Of a DNA stretch of 64,000 bases, positions 40,909-48,111 are shown in pieces. Location: assembly GCA_934675205.1 (NCBI GenBank), contig CAKUPQ010000004.1, forward strand, positions 1 through 64,000, in the 5' to 3' direction. The stretch's first letter is position 1; every line of letters starts with the position of its first letter. The notes under the pieces were generated by a model. That model was given only the letters and a program-made list of their open reading frames with translations, was not told the DNA's origin and did not search any database. The translations under genes were made by a program, and so were the position numbers. Source of the stretch: an uncultured Flavobacteriaceae bacterium (lineage in GTDB: Bacteria; Bacteroidota; Bacteroidia; Flavobacteriales; Flavobacteriaceae).

Positions 40909-42048
40909 TCAAGATAATGCCTGTTTTAAATCTGCAATCAAATCTTCTGCATCTTCGATTCCGACACTCAATCGGATAAGCGAATCGACAACTCCCGTTT
41001 TTTCTCTTTCCTCTTTCGGAATCGAAGCGTGAGTCATACTTGCAGGGTGTCCGACTAAAGACTCCACTCCTCCCAAAGATTCAGCCAAAGTAAAAACTTT
41101 CAGCTTTTCCAATGTTTTTATCGTTTTGTCAAAATCATTTCCTTTAATGGTAAACGAAATCATTCCTCCGAAATCTTTCATCTGCTTTTTGGCAATTTGG
41201 TGATTCGGATGGTTTTCAAATCCGGGCCAGTAAACTTTATCTACATTCGGATTGGTTTTCAGATATTCTGCAACCGCTTTTCCGTTTTCGCAATGACATT
41301 GCATTCTCAAAGCCAATGTTTTGATTCCTCTCAACACCAAAAAACTGTCCATTGGTCCGCAAACAGCTCCACTTGCATTTTGGATAAAATATAGTTTATC
41401 TGCCAATTCCTTATCTTTTACAACCAAAGCCCCCATTACCACATCAGAATGTCCCCCTAAATATTTCGTAGCAGAGTGCATTACAATATCAGCCCCTAAA
41501 TCCAGAGGTTGTTGCAGATAAGGTGTCGCAAACGTATTATCGACAGCCAACAAAACTCGGTGCTTTTTAGCAATTTCCGAAACGGCAGAAATATCAATAA
41601 TATTCATCATCGGATTGGTCGGAGTCTCGACCCAAATCAATTTTGTGTTCGCATTGATTTTTTCTTCAATCGCCTTTACGTCTTGCATTCCGACAAAATG
41701 GTATTTGATTCCGTATTTCTGAAATATTTTCGTAAAAATTCTGTACGAACCTCCATACAAATCATTGGTAGAAATCACTTCATCTCCCGGATTCAGCAAT
41801 TTGATAACCGCATCCATAGCAGCCAATCCCGAACCAAAAGCCAACCCGAATTGTCCGTTTTCGATACTTGCCAACGAGTTTTCTAAAGCCGTTCTGGTCG
41901 GATTTGCCGTTCTGGAATATTCATAACCTTTGTGCTTTCCGGGTGAAGATTGAGCATAAGTCGAGGTCTGAAAAATCGGAGGCATTACAGCTCCTGTCGA
42001 GGGTTCGTGCTGTTGCCCTCCGTGAATTACTTTGGTGTTGAATTTCAT
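40909..42048 (-). CDS. Trans-sulfuration family PLP enzyme (cystathionine gamma-synthase/lyase type)
   Basis: A 379-residue Cys/Met metabolism PLP enzyme. Landmarks: FNTKVIHGGQQHEPSTGAV, YEYSRTANPTRTALENSLA, the DNTFATPYLQQPLDLGAD strand, the PLP lysine in HSATKYLGGHSDV near residue 198, and SLGGVESLVGHPASMTH. Synthase, gamma-lyase or O-acetylhomoserine activity cannot be separated by eye. The in-frame TTG seven codons upstream lies in the promoter, so the ATG is used. A cysteine-synthase-like gene lies ~1 kb away on the other strand, consistent with sulfur amino-acid metabolism. Confidence 0.92.
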   Translation of the reverse strand: MKFNTKVIHGGQQHEPSTGAVMPPIFQTSTYAQSSPGKHKGYEYSRTANPTRTALENSLASIENGQFGLAFGSGLAAMDAVIKLLNPGDEVISTNDLYGGSYRIFTKIFQKYGIKYHFVGMQDVKAIEEKINANTKLIWVETPTNPMMNIIDISAVSEIAKKHRVLLAVDNTFATPYLQQPLDLGADIVMHSATKYLGGHSDVVMGALVVKDKELADKLYFIQNASGAVCGPMDSFLVLRGIKTLALRMQCHCENGKAVAEYLKTNPNVDKVYWPGFENHPNHQIAKKQMKDFGGMISFTIKGNDFDKTIKTLEKLKVFTLAESLGGVESLVGHPASMTHASIPKEEREKTGVVDSLIRLSVGIEDAEDLIADLKQALS

Positions 42049-42066
42049 AGTTCTAAAAATAAAACC

Positions 42067-42074
42067 CAAAGGTA
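42067..42074 (-). promoter_or_regulatory. Trans-sulfuration gene promoter TACCTTTG
   Basis: TACCTTTG on the minus strand 18 bp before the ATG. It overlaps the alternative TTG start. Confidence 0.55.
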
Positions 42075-42115
42075 AAAACTATTTAACGATTAAGCCAACC
42101 GAATCAGAAAAAAAC

Positions 42116-42123
42116 TACCTTTG
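42116..42123 (+). promoter_or_regulatory. DUF3298 lipoprotein promoter TACCTTTG
   Basis: TACCTTTG 21 bp before the lipoprotein ATG. The upstream in-frame TTG lies within it. Confidence 0.55.
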
Positions 42124-42144
42124 CACTTTAATTTTTGTTGTAAA

Positions 42145-42894
42145 ATGAAAAAAAATGTCGGTATTTTGTTTTTTGCCTTTTTGATGGTCGGGTGTAAGGA
42201 TAATTCCGTTTTGAGCTATTCCGAAAAAGTTTTTGAAAAAAAATCCGATTTAGATTGTTCTGAATTTTGTCCGTATGCAACGGTTGAAATTACATTATTC
42301 GACAACAAAAATCAAGTTTCGGATTCTATAAACAACAAAATTTTCGAGAGTTTTAAAGAAATTCTTTCGTTTGAAGACGAGACTTATCCGGCAACCAATT
42401 ATGACGAACTTTTGAGTTCCTTTATCGGTTCTTACGAAAAGCTAAAAACAGAATTTCCACAAGATATTATCGGTTGGGAAATGGACGGAAAGTCCGAAAT
42501 ATCGTATCAAAACGAAAAAATCATCAATATCAAAATCGAATATTATGTGTTTACAGGAGGAGCTCACGGATATTTCGGAATGAAATCTTTGTTTTTTGAC
42601 CTAAAAACAGGAAAAGAGCTGACACACAAAGATTTGCTTTCTGATATTGAGAAATTTACTCTTTTTTCTGAAAAAAAATTCAGAGAAAAATTCAACATAA
42701 AATCCGACACAAATATTAATGCAACAGGATTTATGTTTGAAAATGATAGTTTTCATCTTCCCAACAATATCTTTTTTACAGAAAACGGGGTTTTGCTCAT
42801 TTATAACAGCTACGAAATAGCCTCGTATGCAGACGGAATTCAGGAAGTATTTATTCCGTTTGAAGAGGCAGAGGCTTTTTTGATTGCGGATTAA
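42145..42894 (+). CDS. DUF4163/DUF3298 (RsiV-like) lipoprotein
   Basis: A 249-residue lipoprotein with signal MKKNVGILFFAFLMVGC. The mature part matches the paired DUF4163-DUF3298 modules: YATVEITLFDNKNQVSD, INIKIEYYVFTGGAHGYFGMKSLFFDLKTGKELTHKDLL and the terminal VLLIYNSYEIASYADGIQEVFIPFEE. The GGAHG phrase is the family hallmark. In Gram-positives related RsiV modules bind lysozyme, but in Bacteroidota the role is unknown. It is probably monocistronic. Confidence 0.88.
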   Translation: MKKNVGILFFAFLMVGCKDNSVLSYSEKVFEKKSDLDCSEFCPYATVEITLFDNKNQVSDSINNKIFESFKEILSFEDETYPATNYDELLSSFIGSYEKLKTEFPQDIIGWEMDGKSEISYQNEKIINIKIEYYVFTGGAHGYFGMKSLFFDLKTGKELTHKDLLSDIEKFTLFSEKKFREKFNIKSDTNINATGFMFENDSFHLPNNIFFTENGVLLIYNSYEIASYADGIQEVFIPFEEAEAFLIAD

Positions 42895-42929
42895 AACAAA
42901 CATCTTTTTTGAGTTTTAAAAAAATATTG

Positions 42930-42937
42930 TACCTTTG
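42930..42937 (+). promoter_or_regulatory. Cysteine-synthase-like gene promoter TACCTTTG
   Basis: TACCTTTG with a TTG 18 bp upstream (42909-42911), the expected -33 position. The leader is about 55 nt. Confidence 0.6.
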
Positions 42938-42997
42938 TCAAGTTTTAAGGTTAACAAAAAACGCTAACAATGTTTTCCTTGATTAACTTGAAAGTCT

Positions 42998-44038
42998 ATG
43001 AAAAAAGAACTAAACGTGTACAATAATGTGTTAGAACTCATAGCTGACACACCACTTATCAAGCTCAATAAAATAACTAAAGACCTCGAAGGTAGTTTTT
43101 ATGCTAAAGTAGAAGGCTTTAATCCGGGACATTCCACAAAAGATCGAATTGCACTTCATATCATTGAAGAAGCCGAAAAAAGAGGAATCCTGAATCCGGG
43201 AGATACCATTATCGAAACCACTTCCGGAAACACAGGTTTCAGCCTTGCGATGGTAAGTATTATCAAAGGATACGAATGTATTTTGGCCGTAAGTTCGAAA
43301 TCATCAAAAGATAAAATTGATATGCTCCGTAGTATGGGAGCAAAAGTTTATGTTTGTCCTGCTCACGTTTCGGCTGACGACCCTCGTTCGTACTACAATG
43401 TAGCTAAAAAACTTCACGAAGAAATCAAAGGTTCGGTTTATATCAACCAATATTTTAACGAGTTGAACGTAGAGGCACATTACCAAACCACAGGACCTGA
43501 AATCTGGAAACAAACCGAAGGAAAAATCACACATCTTGTAGCTTGTAGCGGAACAGGAGGAACGATTTCGGGAATTGCACGTTTTTTGAAAGAACAAAAT
43601 CCGAATATCAGAATTTTAGGAGTTGATGCTTATGGTTCGGTTTTGAAAAAATACCACGAAACCAAAGAATTTGACGAAAGCGAAATCTATCCATACCGAA
43701 TTGAAGGACTTGGAAAAAACCTGATTCCGACTGCTACTGATTTTGAAATGATTGATGAGTTTATGAAAGTTTCTGATGAAGAAAGTGCTCATACAACCCG
43801 TGAAATCGCAAAAACAGAAGGACTTTTCGTAGGATACACATCAGGAGCTTCAATCCAAGCAGTAAAACAATATGCCGAAAAAGGAAAATTTGACAAAGAC
43901 AGTTTGGTAGTTGTCGTTTTCCCTGACCACGGTTCAAGATATATGAGCAAAGTTTTCTCTGACGAATGGATGAGCGAACAAGGATTCTTTGATAGTGTAA
44001 ATCTCGAAGAAGCACAAAAGATAGAATACATAAAGTAA
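42998..44038 (+). CDS. PLP-dependent cysteine synthase / cystathionine beta-synthase-like enzyme
   Basis: A 346-residue fold-type II PLP enzyme. The lysine lies in [17 protein letters not shown] near residue 45, the phosphate clamp is [12 protein letters not shown], and the cofactor loop is [15 protein letters not shown]. There is no C-terminal CBS domain. The slightly long N-terminus ([20 protein letters not shown]) and [14 protein letters not shown] fit the cystathionine beta-synthase subgroup more than CysK. It makes cysteine or cystathionine, in line with the trans-sulfuration gene nearby. Confidence 0.9.
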   Translation: MKKELNVYNNVLELIADTPLIKLNKITKDLEGSFYAKVEGFNPGHSTKDRIALHIIEEAEKRGILNPGDTIIETTSGNTGFSLAMVSIIKGYECILAVSSKSSKDKIDMLRSMGAKVYVCPAHVSADDPRSYYNVAKKLHEEIKGSVYINQYFNELNVEAHYQTTGPEIWKQTEGKITHLVACSGTGGTISGIARFLKEQNPNIRILGVDAYGSVLKKYHETKEFDESEIYPYRIEGLGKNLIPTATDFEMIDEFMKVSDEESAHTTREIAKTEGLFVGYTSGASIQAVKQYAEKGKFDKDSLVVVVFPDHGSRYMSKVFSDEWMSEQGFFDSVNLEEAQKIEYIK

Positions 44039-44068
44039 TACCAAAAAGAAATATATTTTAGTATAAGA

Positions 44069-44096
44069 AAAAAGGTCAGCAAATGCTGACCTTTTT
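44069..44096 (+). terminator. Terminator after the cysteine-synthase-like gene
   Basis: AAAAAGGTCAGCA, AA loop, TGCTGACCTTTTT: a 13-bp perfect stem with a T-tail. Confidence 0.85.
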
Positions 44097-44159
44097 ATTT
44101 TGAAAAATCAACAAGAAAAATAAAATTCGTTATTTTTTAGAAGTGTACTAATTATTTTT

Positions 44160-44167
44160 TACCTTTG
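44160..44167 (+). promoter_or_regulatory. LUD operon promoter TACCTTTG
   Basis: TACCTTTG 36 bp before the LUD gene ATG. Confidence 0.5.
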
Positions 44168-44203
44168 GCTTTGGATATTGTGTGATTTAACCAAATATTC
44201 TCA

Positions 44204-44803
44204 ATGAGTATATTCAAAAAATTATTTGGCGGAACATCTTCGGAAGGAGAAAAAGAAGAGGAAAGCAGCCCTTTTTTACAAAAGAAAAACGACATTCCTA
44301 TTGATGAATTATTTATGACCCAATTCGTAAAGAATGGGGGCAAATTCTTGTATTGCATTGATATAGAAGAAATAAAAGCTCAATTCGAGAACATTTTGGA
44401 AGAAAACGATTGGTTTGAAAAAAATGTACTTTGTCTTGAACCAAACCTATATACCCTACTTGATGAAAACAAACTTCCGTACAAAGAAGTTACCGAACCT
44501 GCTTTTTTGTTTGCGGGCTGTGAAAAACTAATTGCAGACGATGGTTCTGTTTTGTTTTCTTCCAAGCAAATCAAACATTTTAAACCCAACGAATTACCTG
44601 CAAATATGGTAATTTTTGCATCTACAAGCCAAATTGTTTCGAATAAAAGCGAAGGGCTTCGAGGTATAAAAAACAAATACAAAACAGACTATCCGACTAA
44701 TATTACCACCTTTAAATATTTTGAAAAAGCCAAAGACGAGAGCTTTATGCAATACGGAAGTGTCGCCAAAAACCTGTATCTTCTTCTTTTGGAAGATTTA
44801 TAA
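44204..44803 (+). CDS. LUD domain protein (LutC/YkgG-like)
   Basis: A 199-residue protein with the LUD fold: VTEPAFLFAGCEKLIADDGSVLFSS in the centre and VIFASTSQIVSN after it, typical of the LutC subgroup. LutC takes part in lactate oxidation in other bacteria. In flavobacteria this copy usually stands alone before cdsA, so its substrate is uncertain. The N-terminus begins with a short IFKKLFGGTSSEGEKEE tail. Only 3 bp separate it from cdsA. Confidence 0.8.
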   Translation: MSIFKKLFGGTSSEGEKEEESSPFLQKKNDIPIDELFMTQFVKNGGKFLYCIDIEEIKAQFENILEENDWFEKNVLCLEPNLYTLLDENKLPYKEVTEPAFLFAGCEKLIADDGSVLFSSKQIKHFKPNELPANMVIFASTSQIVSNKSEGLRGIKNKYKTDYPTNITTFKYFEKAKDESFMQYGSVAKNLYLLLLEDL

Positions 44804-44806
44804 AAT

Positions 44807-45640
44807 ATGTCTGAAACCTTAACTCGTGCCATATCAGGAGCTGTTTATATAGCAATTTTGTTGTTTGCTTGTTGGTATTCGGAATGGAGCTTTAAAATCC
44901 TTATGGGGATTTTTTTGGTTTTGGCTACAGTTGAATTTTCGAGACTTATTAAATTCAATCCGTTTGTTGGATTTGTAATAGCTGTCGGGATTTATGGAAT
45001 TTTCGGATTTTATAATAATTTAGGTTCCCAACCCAATATTTTTATTACCGTTTTTTCAATTCTTACAAGTTTGTGGCTTATCAGAAATCTCTTTAGTTCA
45101 GATAATCTTATCATCACAAATAACATATCAAAATATATTGTTTTTATTGGGTATATTGTTTTTCCGTTTATCATAATTACTAAAATTCCTCTCTCAAATG
45201 ATTATTTTGAACCTTTTTATTTTGAACCTCTTATAATCATCATAATTTTTTTGATGATTTGGATAAACGATACATTTGCTTATTTGGTCGGAAAAACTTT
45301 CGGAAAACATAAATTATTTGAGAAAATTTCGCCTAAAAAAACCATTGAAGGATTTTTGGGAGGAGCAGTTTTTACTATTGCTTTCAGTTTTTTTATCCCT
45401 ATGCTTTTTGGTTGGGTCAAAGAAGATAATAGGTGGATTTGGATTGTTCAAGCTATAATAATTGTTATCTTTGCTACGTTGGGCGATTTGGTTGAGTCAA
45501 AATTCAAGCGTTCTGCCAACGTAAAAGACAGCGGAAACATTATGCCCGGACACGGAGGAATTTTAGACCGATTAGACAGTATTATATTTGTAGCACCGTT
45601 TATATTTTTATTTTATCAAATTTTAGATTATGTTTCATAA
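44807..45640 (+). CDS. cdsA: Phosphatidate cytidylyltransferase
   Basis: CdsA makes CDP-diacylglycerol from phosphatidate and CTP. The 277-residue membrane protein has about eight hydrophobic segments and the C-terminal signature KFKRSANVKDSGNIMPGHGGILDRLDS (S-x(2)-K-R-x(4)-K-D-x(3)-P-G-H-G-G). DTFAYLVGKTFGKHKLFEKISPKKTIEGFLGG is also present. The 11-bp overlap with the decarboxylase gene shows translational coupling within a phospholipid synthesis operon. Confidence 0.95.
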   Translation: MSETLTRAISGAVYIAILLFACWYSEWSFKILMGIFLVLATVEFSRLIKFNPFVGFVIAVGIYGIFGFYNNLGSQPNIFITVFSILTSLWLIRNLFSSDNLIITNNISKYIVFIGYIVFPFIIITKIPLSNDYFEPFYFEPLIIIIIFLMIWINDTFAYLVGKTFGKHKLFEKISPKKTIEGFLGGAVFTIAFSFFIPMLFGWVKEDNRWIWIVQAIIIVIFATLGDLVESKFKRSANVKDSGNIMPGHGGILDRLDSIIFVAPFIFLFYQILDYVS

Positions 45641-46280
45641 AGAAGGAGCAAAAATTATTTTTATAACTTTGGTTATAGTGGTAGCTGTTATATTTTTGGC
45701 AGATGCCTTTATTGATACAGTGTGGTTACAAAAAGCCGTTCAGATTATCACTTTGATTTTCCTGATTTTGGTATTGCAGTTCTTCCGTAATCCGAAAAGA
45801 AATATCCAAAGAGATGACAACCATATCCTTTCTCCTGTGGACGGAAAAGTGGTGGTAATCGAGGAGGTTTTTGAAAAAGAATATTTTAACGACAAACGCC
45901 TTATGGTTTCGGTTTTTATGAGTCCGCTCAATGTTCACGTAACTCGTTACGCTTTGTCGGGAGAAGTAAAATACAGTCAATACCACCCGGGAAAATACTT
46001 AGTTGCCTGGCATCCGAAAGCAAGTGAAGAAAACGAAAGAACAACCATTGTGGTCGAAAATAAAGTTTTCGGAGAAGTGATGTACAGACAGATTGCAGGA
46101 GCTTTGGCAAAACGAATCGTTAATTATGCTAAAGTCGGGACAAAAGTGTTGCAGGGAACTGATGCAGGGTTTATCAAATTCGGTTCGAGAGTGGATTTGT
46201 ACCTCCCAATCGGAACGGAAATAAACGTAAAACTCGGAGATAAAGCAGTCGGAGGAATTACCGTAATTGCTAAAAAATAA
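45630..46280 (+). CDS. psd: Phosphatidylserine decarboxylase
   Basis: Psd converts phosphatidylserine to phosphatidylethanolamine. The 216-residue short form has two N-terminal hydrophobic segments, FFRNPKRNI, ILSPVDGKVVVIEEV, MSPLNVHVTRY and the self-cleavage site FIKFGSRVDLYLP. The Ser after Gly becomes the pyruvoyl group (GS motif). It overlaps cdsA by 11 bp, so both enzymes of the pathway are coproduced. No phosphatidylserine synthase gene is in the window. Confidence 0.93.
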   Translation: MFHKEGAKIIFITLVIVVAVIFLADAFIDTVWLQKAVQIITLIFLILVLQFFRNPKRNIQRDDNHILSPVDGKVVVIEEVFEKEYFNDKRLMVSVFMSPLNVHVTRYALSGEVKYSQYHPGKYLVAWHPKASEENERTTIVVENKVFGEVMYRQIAGALAKRIVNYAKVGTKVLQGTDAGFIKFGSRVDLYLPIGTEINVKLGDKAVGGITVIAKK

Positions 46281-46569
46281 AAATTTTATACCTTTGGATT
46301 CAGTTGATATAGACAAACTGTTTAAAGAGGCTTTGCAAAAAGCTACTGAAATCACATATCCGTTACCCGTTGATATGCGATTGCAGTTGTATGCTTATTA
46401 CAAACAGGCTACCCAAGAAGCAATAAACACCACCTCTACCAACGAACACGAACTTATCAATGCGTTTAAGATGAATGCTTGGATGCAAGTCAGGCAAATG
46501 AGTGTTGATAATGCAAAATTAGAATACGCAAAACTGATTGATGAATTACATAAAAAACTAAACAAATGA
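46267..46569 (+). CDS. Acyl-CoA-binding protein
   Basis: A four-helix acyl-CoA-binding protein: LDKLFKEAL-type start (DIDKLFKEALQKATEI), PLPVDMRLQLYAYYKQAT and FKMNAWMQVRQMSVDNAKLEYAKLID. These match eukaryotic-type ACBP signatures (LYxYYKQAT, AWxxxxxM). It carries long-chain acyl-CoA and sits in the phospholipid operon. No ATG is available. Candidates are a TTG overlapping psd by 14 bp (used here) or a TTG at 46294 nearer the conserved helix. The latter lies in a TACCTTTG motif. Confidence 0.8.
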   Translation: MLKNKNFIPLDSVDIDKLFKEALQKATEITYPLPVDMRLQLYAYYKQATQEAINTTSTNEHELINAFKMNAWMQVRQMSVDNAKLEYAKLIDELHKKLNK

Positions 46570-47321
46570 AAAAAGTAAGTATCGTAGTATCAAGCCTTTT
46601 TTTGGCAATGTCTTTACAATCGTGTAAAGATCAAGAAATGGTTGAAGTAGAAATTTCTGAACCTGTTACAGAAGAAGTTGTTTTAGGAAATCCTGAAGAT
46701 GTCAAAGCGGAGGGAAAATTCCAAATGTCCGGATTGTCTTATGCCTATAACGATTTAGAACCTCATCTTGATGCAAAGACAATGGAAATCCATTATTCAA
46801 GACACCATTTAGGTTATACCAACAACTTAAACAAAGCTATTGCAGGAACAGATTTGGAAAACAAAACTATTGAAGAAATCCTTTCGGGATTGGATTTGGA
46901 AAACAAAGCTGTTCGCAATAATGCAGGAGGATATTATAACCACAACCTGTTTTGGGAAATTTTATCTCCTGAAAAAACAGAGCCAAGTGGAACTTTATTG
47001 GAAAAAATCAATACAGATTTTGGTTCGGTTGATGCTTTGATTACTCAACTGAAAGATGCAGGAGCAAAACAATTCGGTTCGGGTTGGTCTTGGCTTGTGG
47101 TAAACAAAGACGGAAAATTACAGGTTGGAAGTACAGCTAACCAAGACAATCCGCTTATGCCAAATCAAGCTATTTCGGGAACTCCAATTTTGGGAATTGA
47201 TGTGTGGGAACACGCTTATTATCTGAACTACCAAAACAAAAGAGCTGATTATTTAGATGCGGTTTTCAATGTATTGAATTGGAACAAAGTAGCTGAAAAA
47301 TACGAGGCAACACTTCAATAA
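46566..47321 (+). CDS. Fe/Mn superoxide dismutase, lipoprotein form
   Basis: The first 20 residues form a lipoprotein signal (MKKVSIVVSSLFLAMSLQSC), followed by a ~35-residue Glu/Val-rich linker beginning KDQE. The enzyme domain begins FQMSGLSYAYNDLEPHLDAKTMEIHYSRHHLGYTNNLN and contains NNAGGYYNHNLFWE, AKQFGSGWSWLV and DVWEHAYYLNYQNKRADYLD. These supply the three His and one Asp metal ligands. Most Fe/Mn superoxide dismutases are cytosolic, so this one is exported, probably to the outer membrane. It overlaps the ACBP gene by 4 bp. Confidence 0.93.
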   Translation: MKKVSIVVSSLFLAMSLQSCKDQEMVEVEISEPVTEEVVLGNPEDVKAEGKFQMSGLSYAYNDLEPHLDAKTMEIHYSRHHLGYTNNLNKAIAGTDLENKTIEEILSGLDLENKAVRNNAGGYYNHNLFWEILSPEKTEPSGTLLEKINTDFGSVDALITQLKDAGAKQFGSGWSWLVVNKDGKLQVGSTANQDNPLMPNQAISGTPILGIDVWEHAYYLNYQNKRADYLDAVFNVLNWNKVAEKYEATLQ

Positions 47322-47330
47322 AAACATTTT

Positions 47331-47346
47331 TGGCACGTGTTTTGAA
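47331..47346 (+). promoter_or_regulatory. Sigma-54-like promoter TGGCACG-N4-TTGA
   Basis: TGGCACG, four bases, then TTGAA, 34 bp before the SIMPL gene ATG. It matches the sigma-54 consensus TGGCACG-N4-TTGCW except that the -12 GC is GA. It is the only such element I noticed. Confidence 0.45.
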
Positions 47347-47379
47347 AAACAGCTGTTCATTAACTAAAAATAAAATAAT

Positions 47380-48069
47380 ATGAAAAAAATAATTTTAATT
47401 CTGACCGTTATGACTGCTGTTGCTACACAAGCTCAAGAAAAATCAATTCAACCGCAAATTTCTGTTTCGGGAGAGGGAAAAATAAAAGTTGTTCCCGATG
47501 AGGCAATTATTTCGATTGCAGTAGAAACCAAAGGAGAGGAATCTTCTAAAGTGAAAAAAGAGAATGATGTTGTTATTGACAAGGTATTGAAATACCTTAA
47601 AACAACTAAAATCAACCAAAAGGATATAAAAACCGAAAGAGTGTCTTTGTATCCTCAATACGATTATCAAAAAAAGAAGAATTTTTATATGGCTTCCCAA
47701 ACCATAAACATTACTTTGAGGGATTTATCTCAATATGAAGTGATTATGGATGAGCTTATCAAAGCAGGGGTTAATCGTATCAACGGAGTTACATTCCAAT
47801 CTTCTCAAATCGAAAAGCTAAAATCTGATGCAAGAAAACAAGCTGTTGCAGATGCTAAAAAGAAAGCGGAAGATTTTGCAGAGGCTTTGGGGCAAAAAGT
47901 CGGAAAAGCGATTTTAGTATCGGATAATTCTCAACCTGTTTACAACCCTCCTATGTATAGAAATATGGCAATGGCTGATGTTTCAGGAGGAGTAATGGAA
48001 CAGGAAACCCTCGCAGTCGGAGAAATAGAAATACGAACCAATGTAAACGTTACGTTTATATTAGAATAA
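47380..48069 (+). CDS. SIMPL (DUF541) domain periplasmic protein
   Basis: A 229-residue exported protein with signal MKKIILILTVMTAVATQAQ. The SIMPL domain is clear: ISVSGEGKIKVVPDEAIISIAVET at the start, then NQKDIKTERVSLYPQYDY, INITLRDLSQYEVIMDELIKAGVNRINGVTF and DARKQAVADAKKKAEDFAEALG. Family members are linked to oxidative stress and signalling but have no defined reaction. It follows the exported superoxide dismutase by 58 bp and has its own sigma-54-like promoter. Confidence 0.92.
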   Translation: MKKIILILTVMTAVATQAQEKSIQPQISVSGEGKIKVVPDEAIISIAVETKGEESSKVKKENDVVIDKVLKYLKTTKINQKDIKTERVSLYPQYDYQKKKNFYMASQTINITLRDLSQYEVIMDELIKAGVNRINGVTFQSSQIEKLKSDARKQAVADAKKKAEDFAEALGQKVGKAILVSDNSQPVYNPPMYRNMAMADVSGGVMEQETLAVGEIEIRTNVNVTFILE

Positions 48070-48074
48070 AAACA

Positions 48075-48105
48075 AAAAAGGTCGGAATTTGATTCCGACC
48101 TTTTT
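48075..48105. terminator. Bidirectional terminator between SIMPL gene and clpB
   Basis: AAAAAGGTCGGAAT, TTG loop, ATTCCGACCTTTTT, ending 6 bp before the clpB stop. It works for both converging genes. Confidence 0.85.
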
Positions 48106-48111
48106 CTTTAC

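Noticed and set aside
44039..44203. tRNA or small RNA gene in the gap
   Set aside because: Only the terminator and the next promoter are identifiable. No cloverleaf was seen here or in any other gap.
46289..46296. TACCTTTG as a separate promoter for the ACBP gene
   Set aside because: It overlaps a candidate start codon within a tightly overlapping operon, so it is likely fortuitous.
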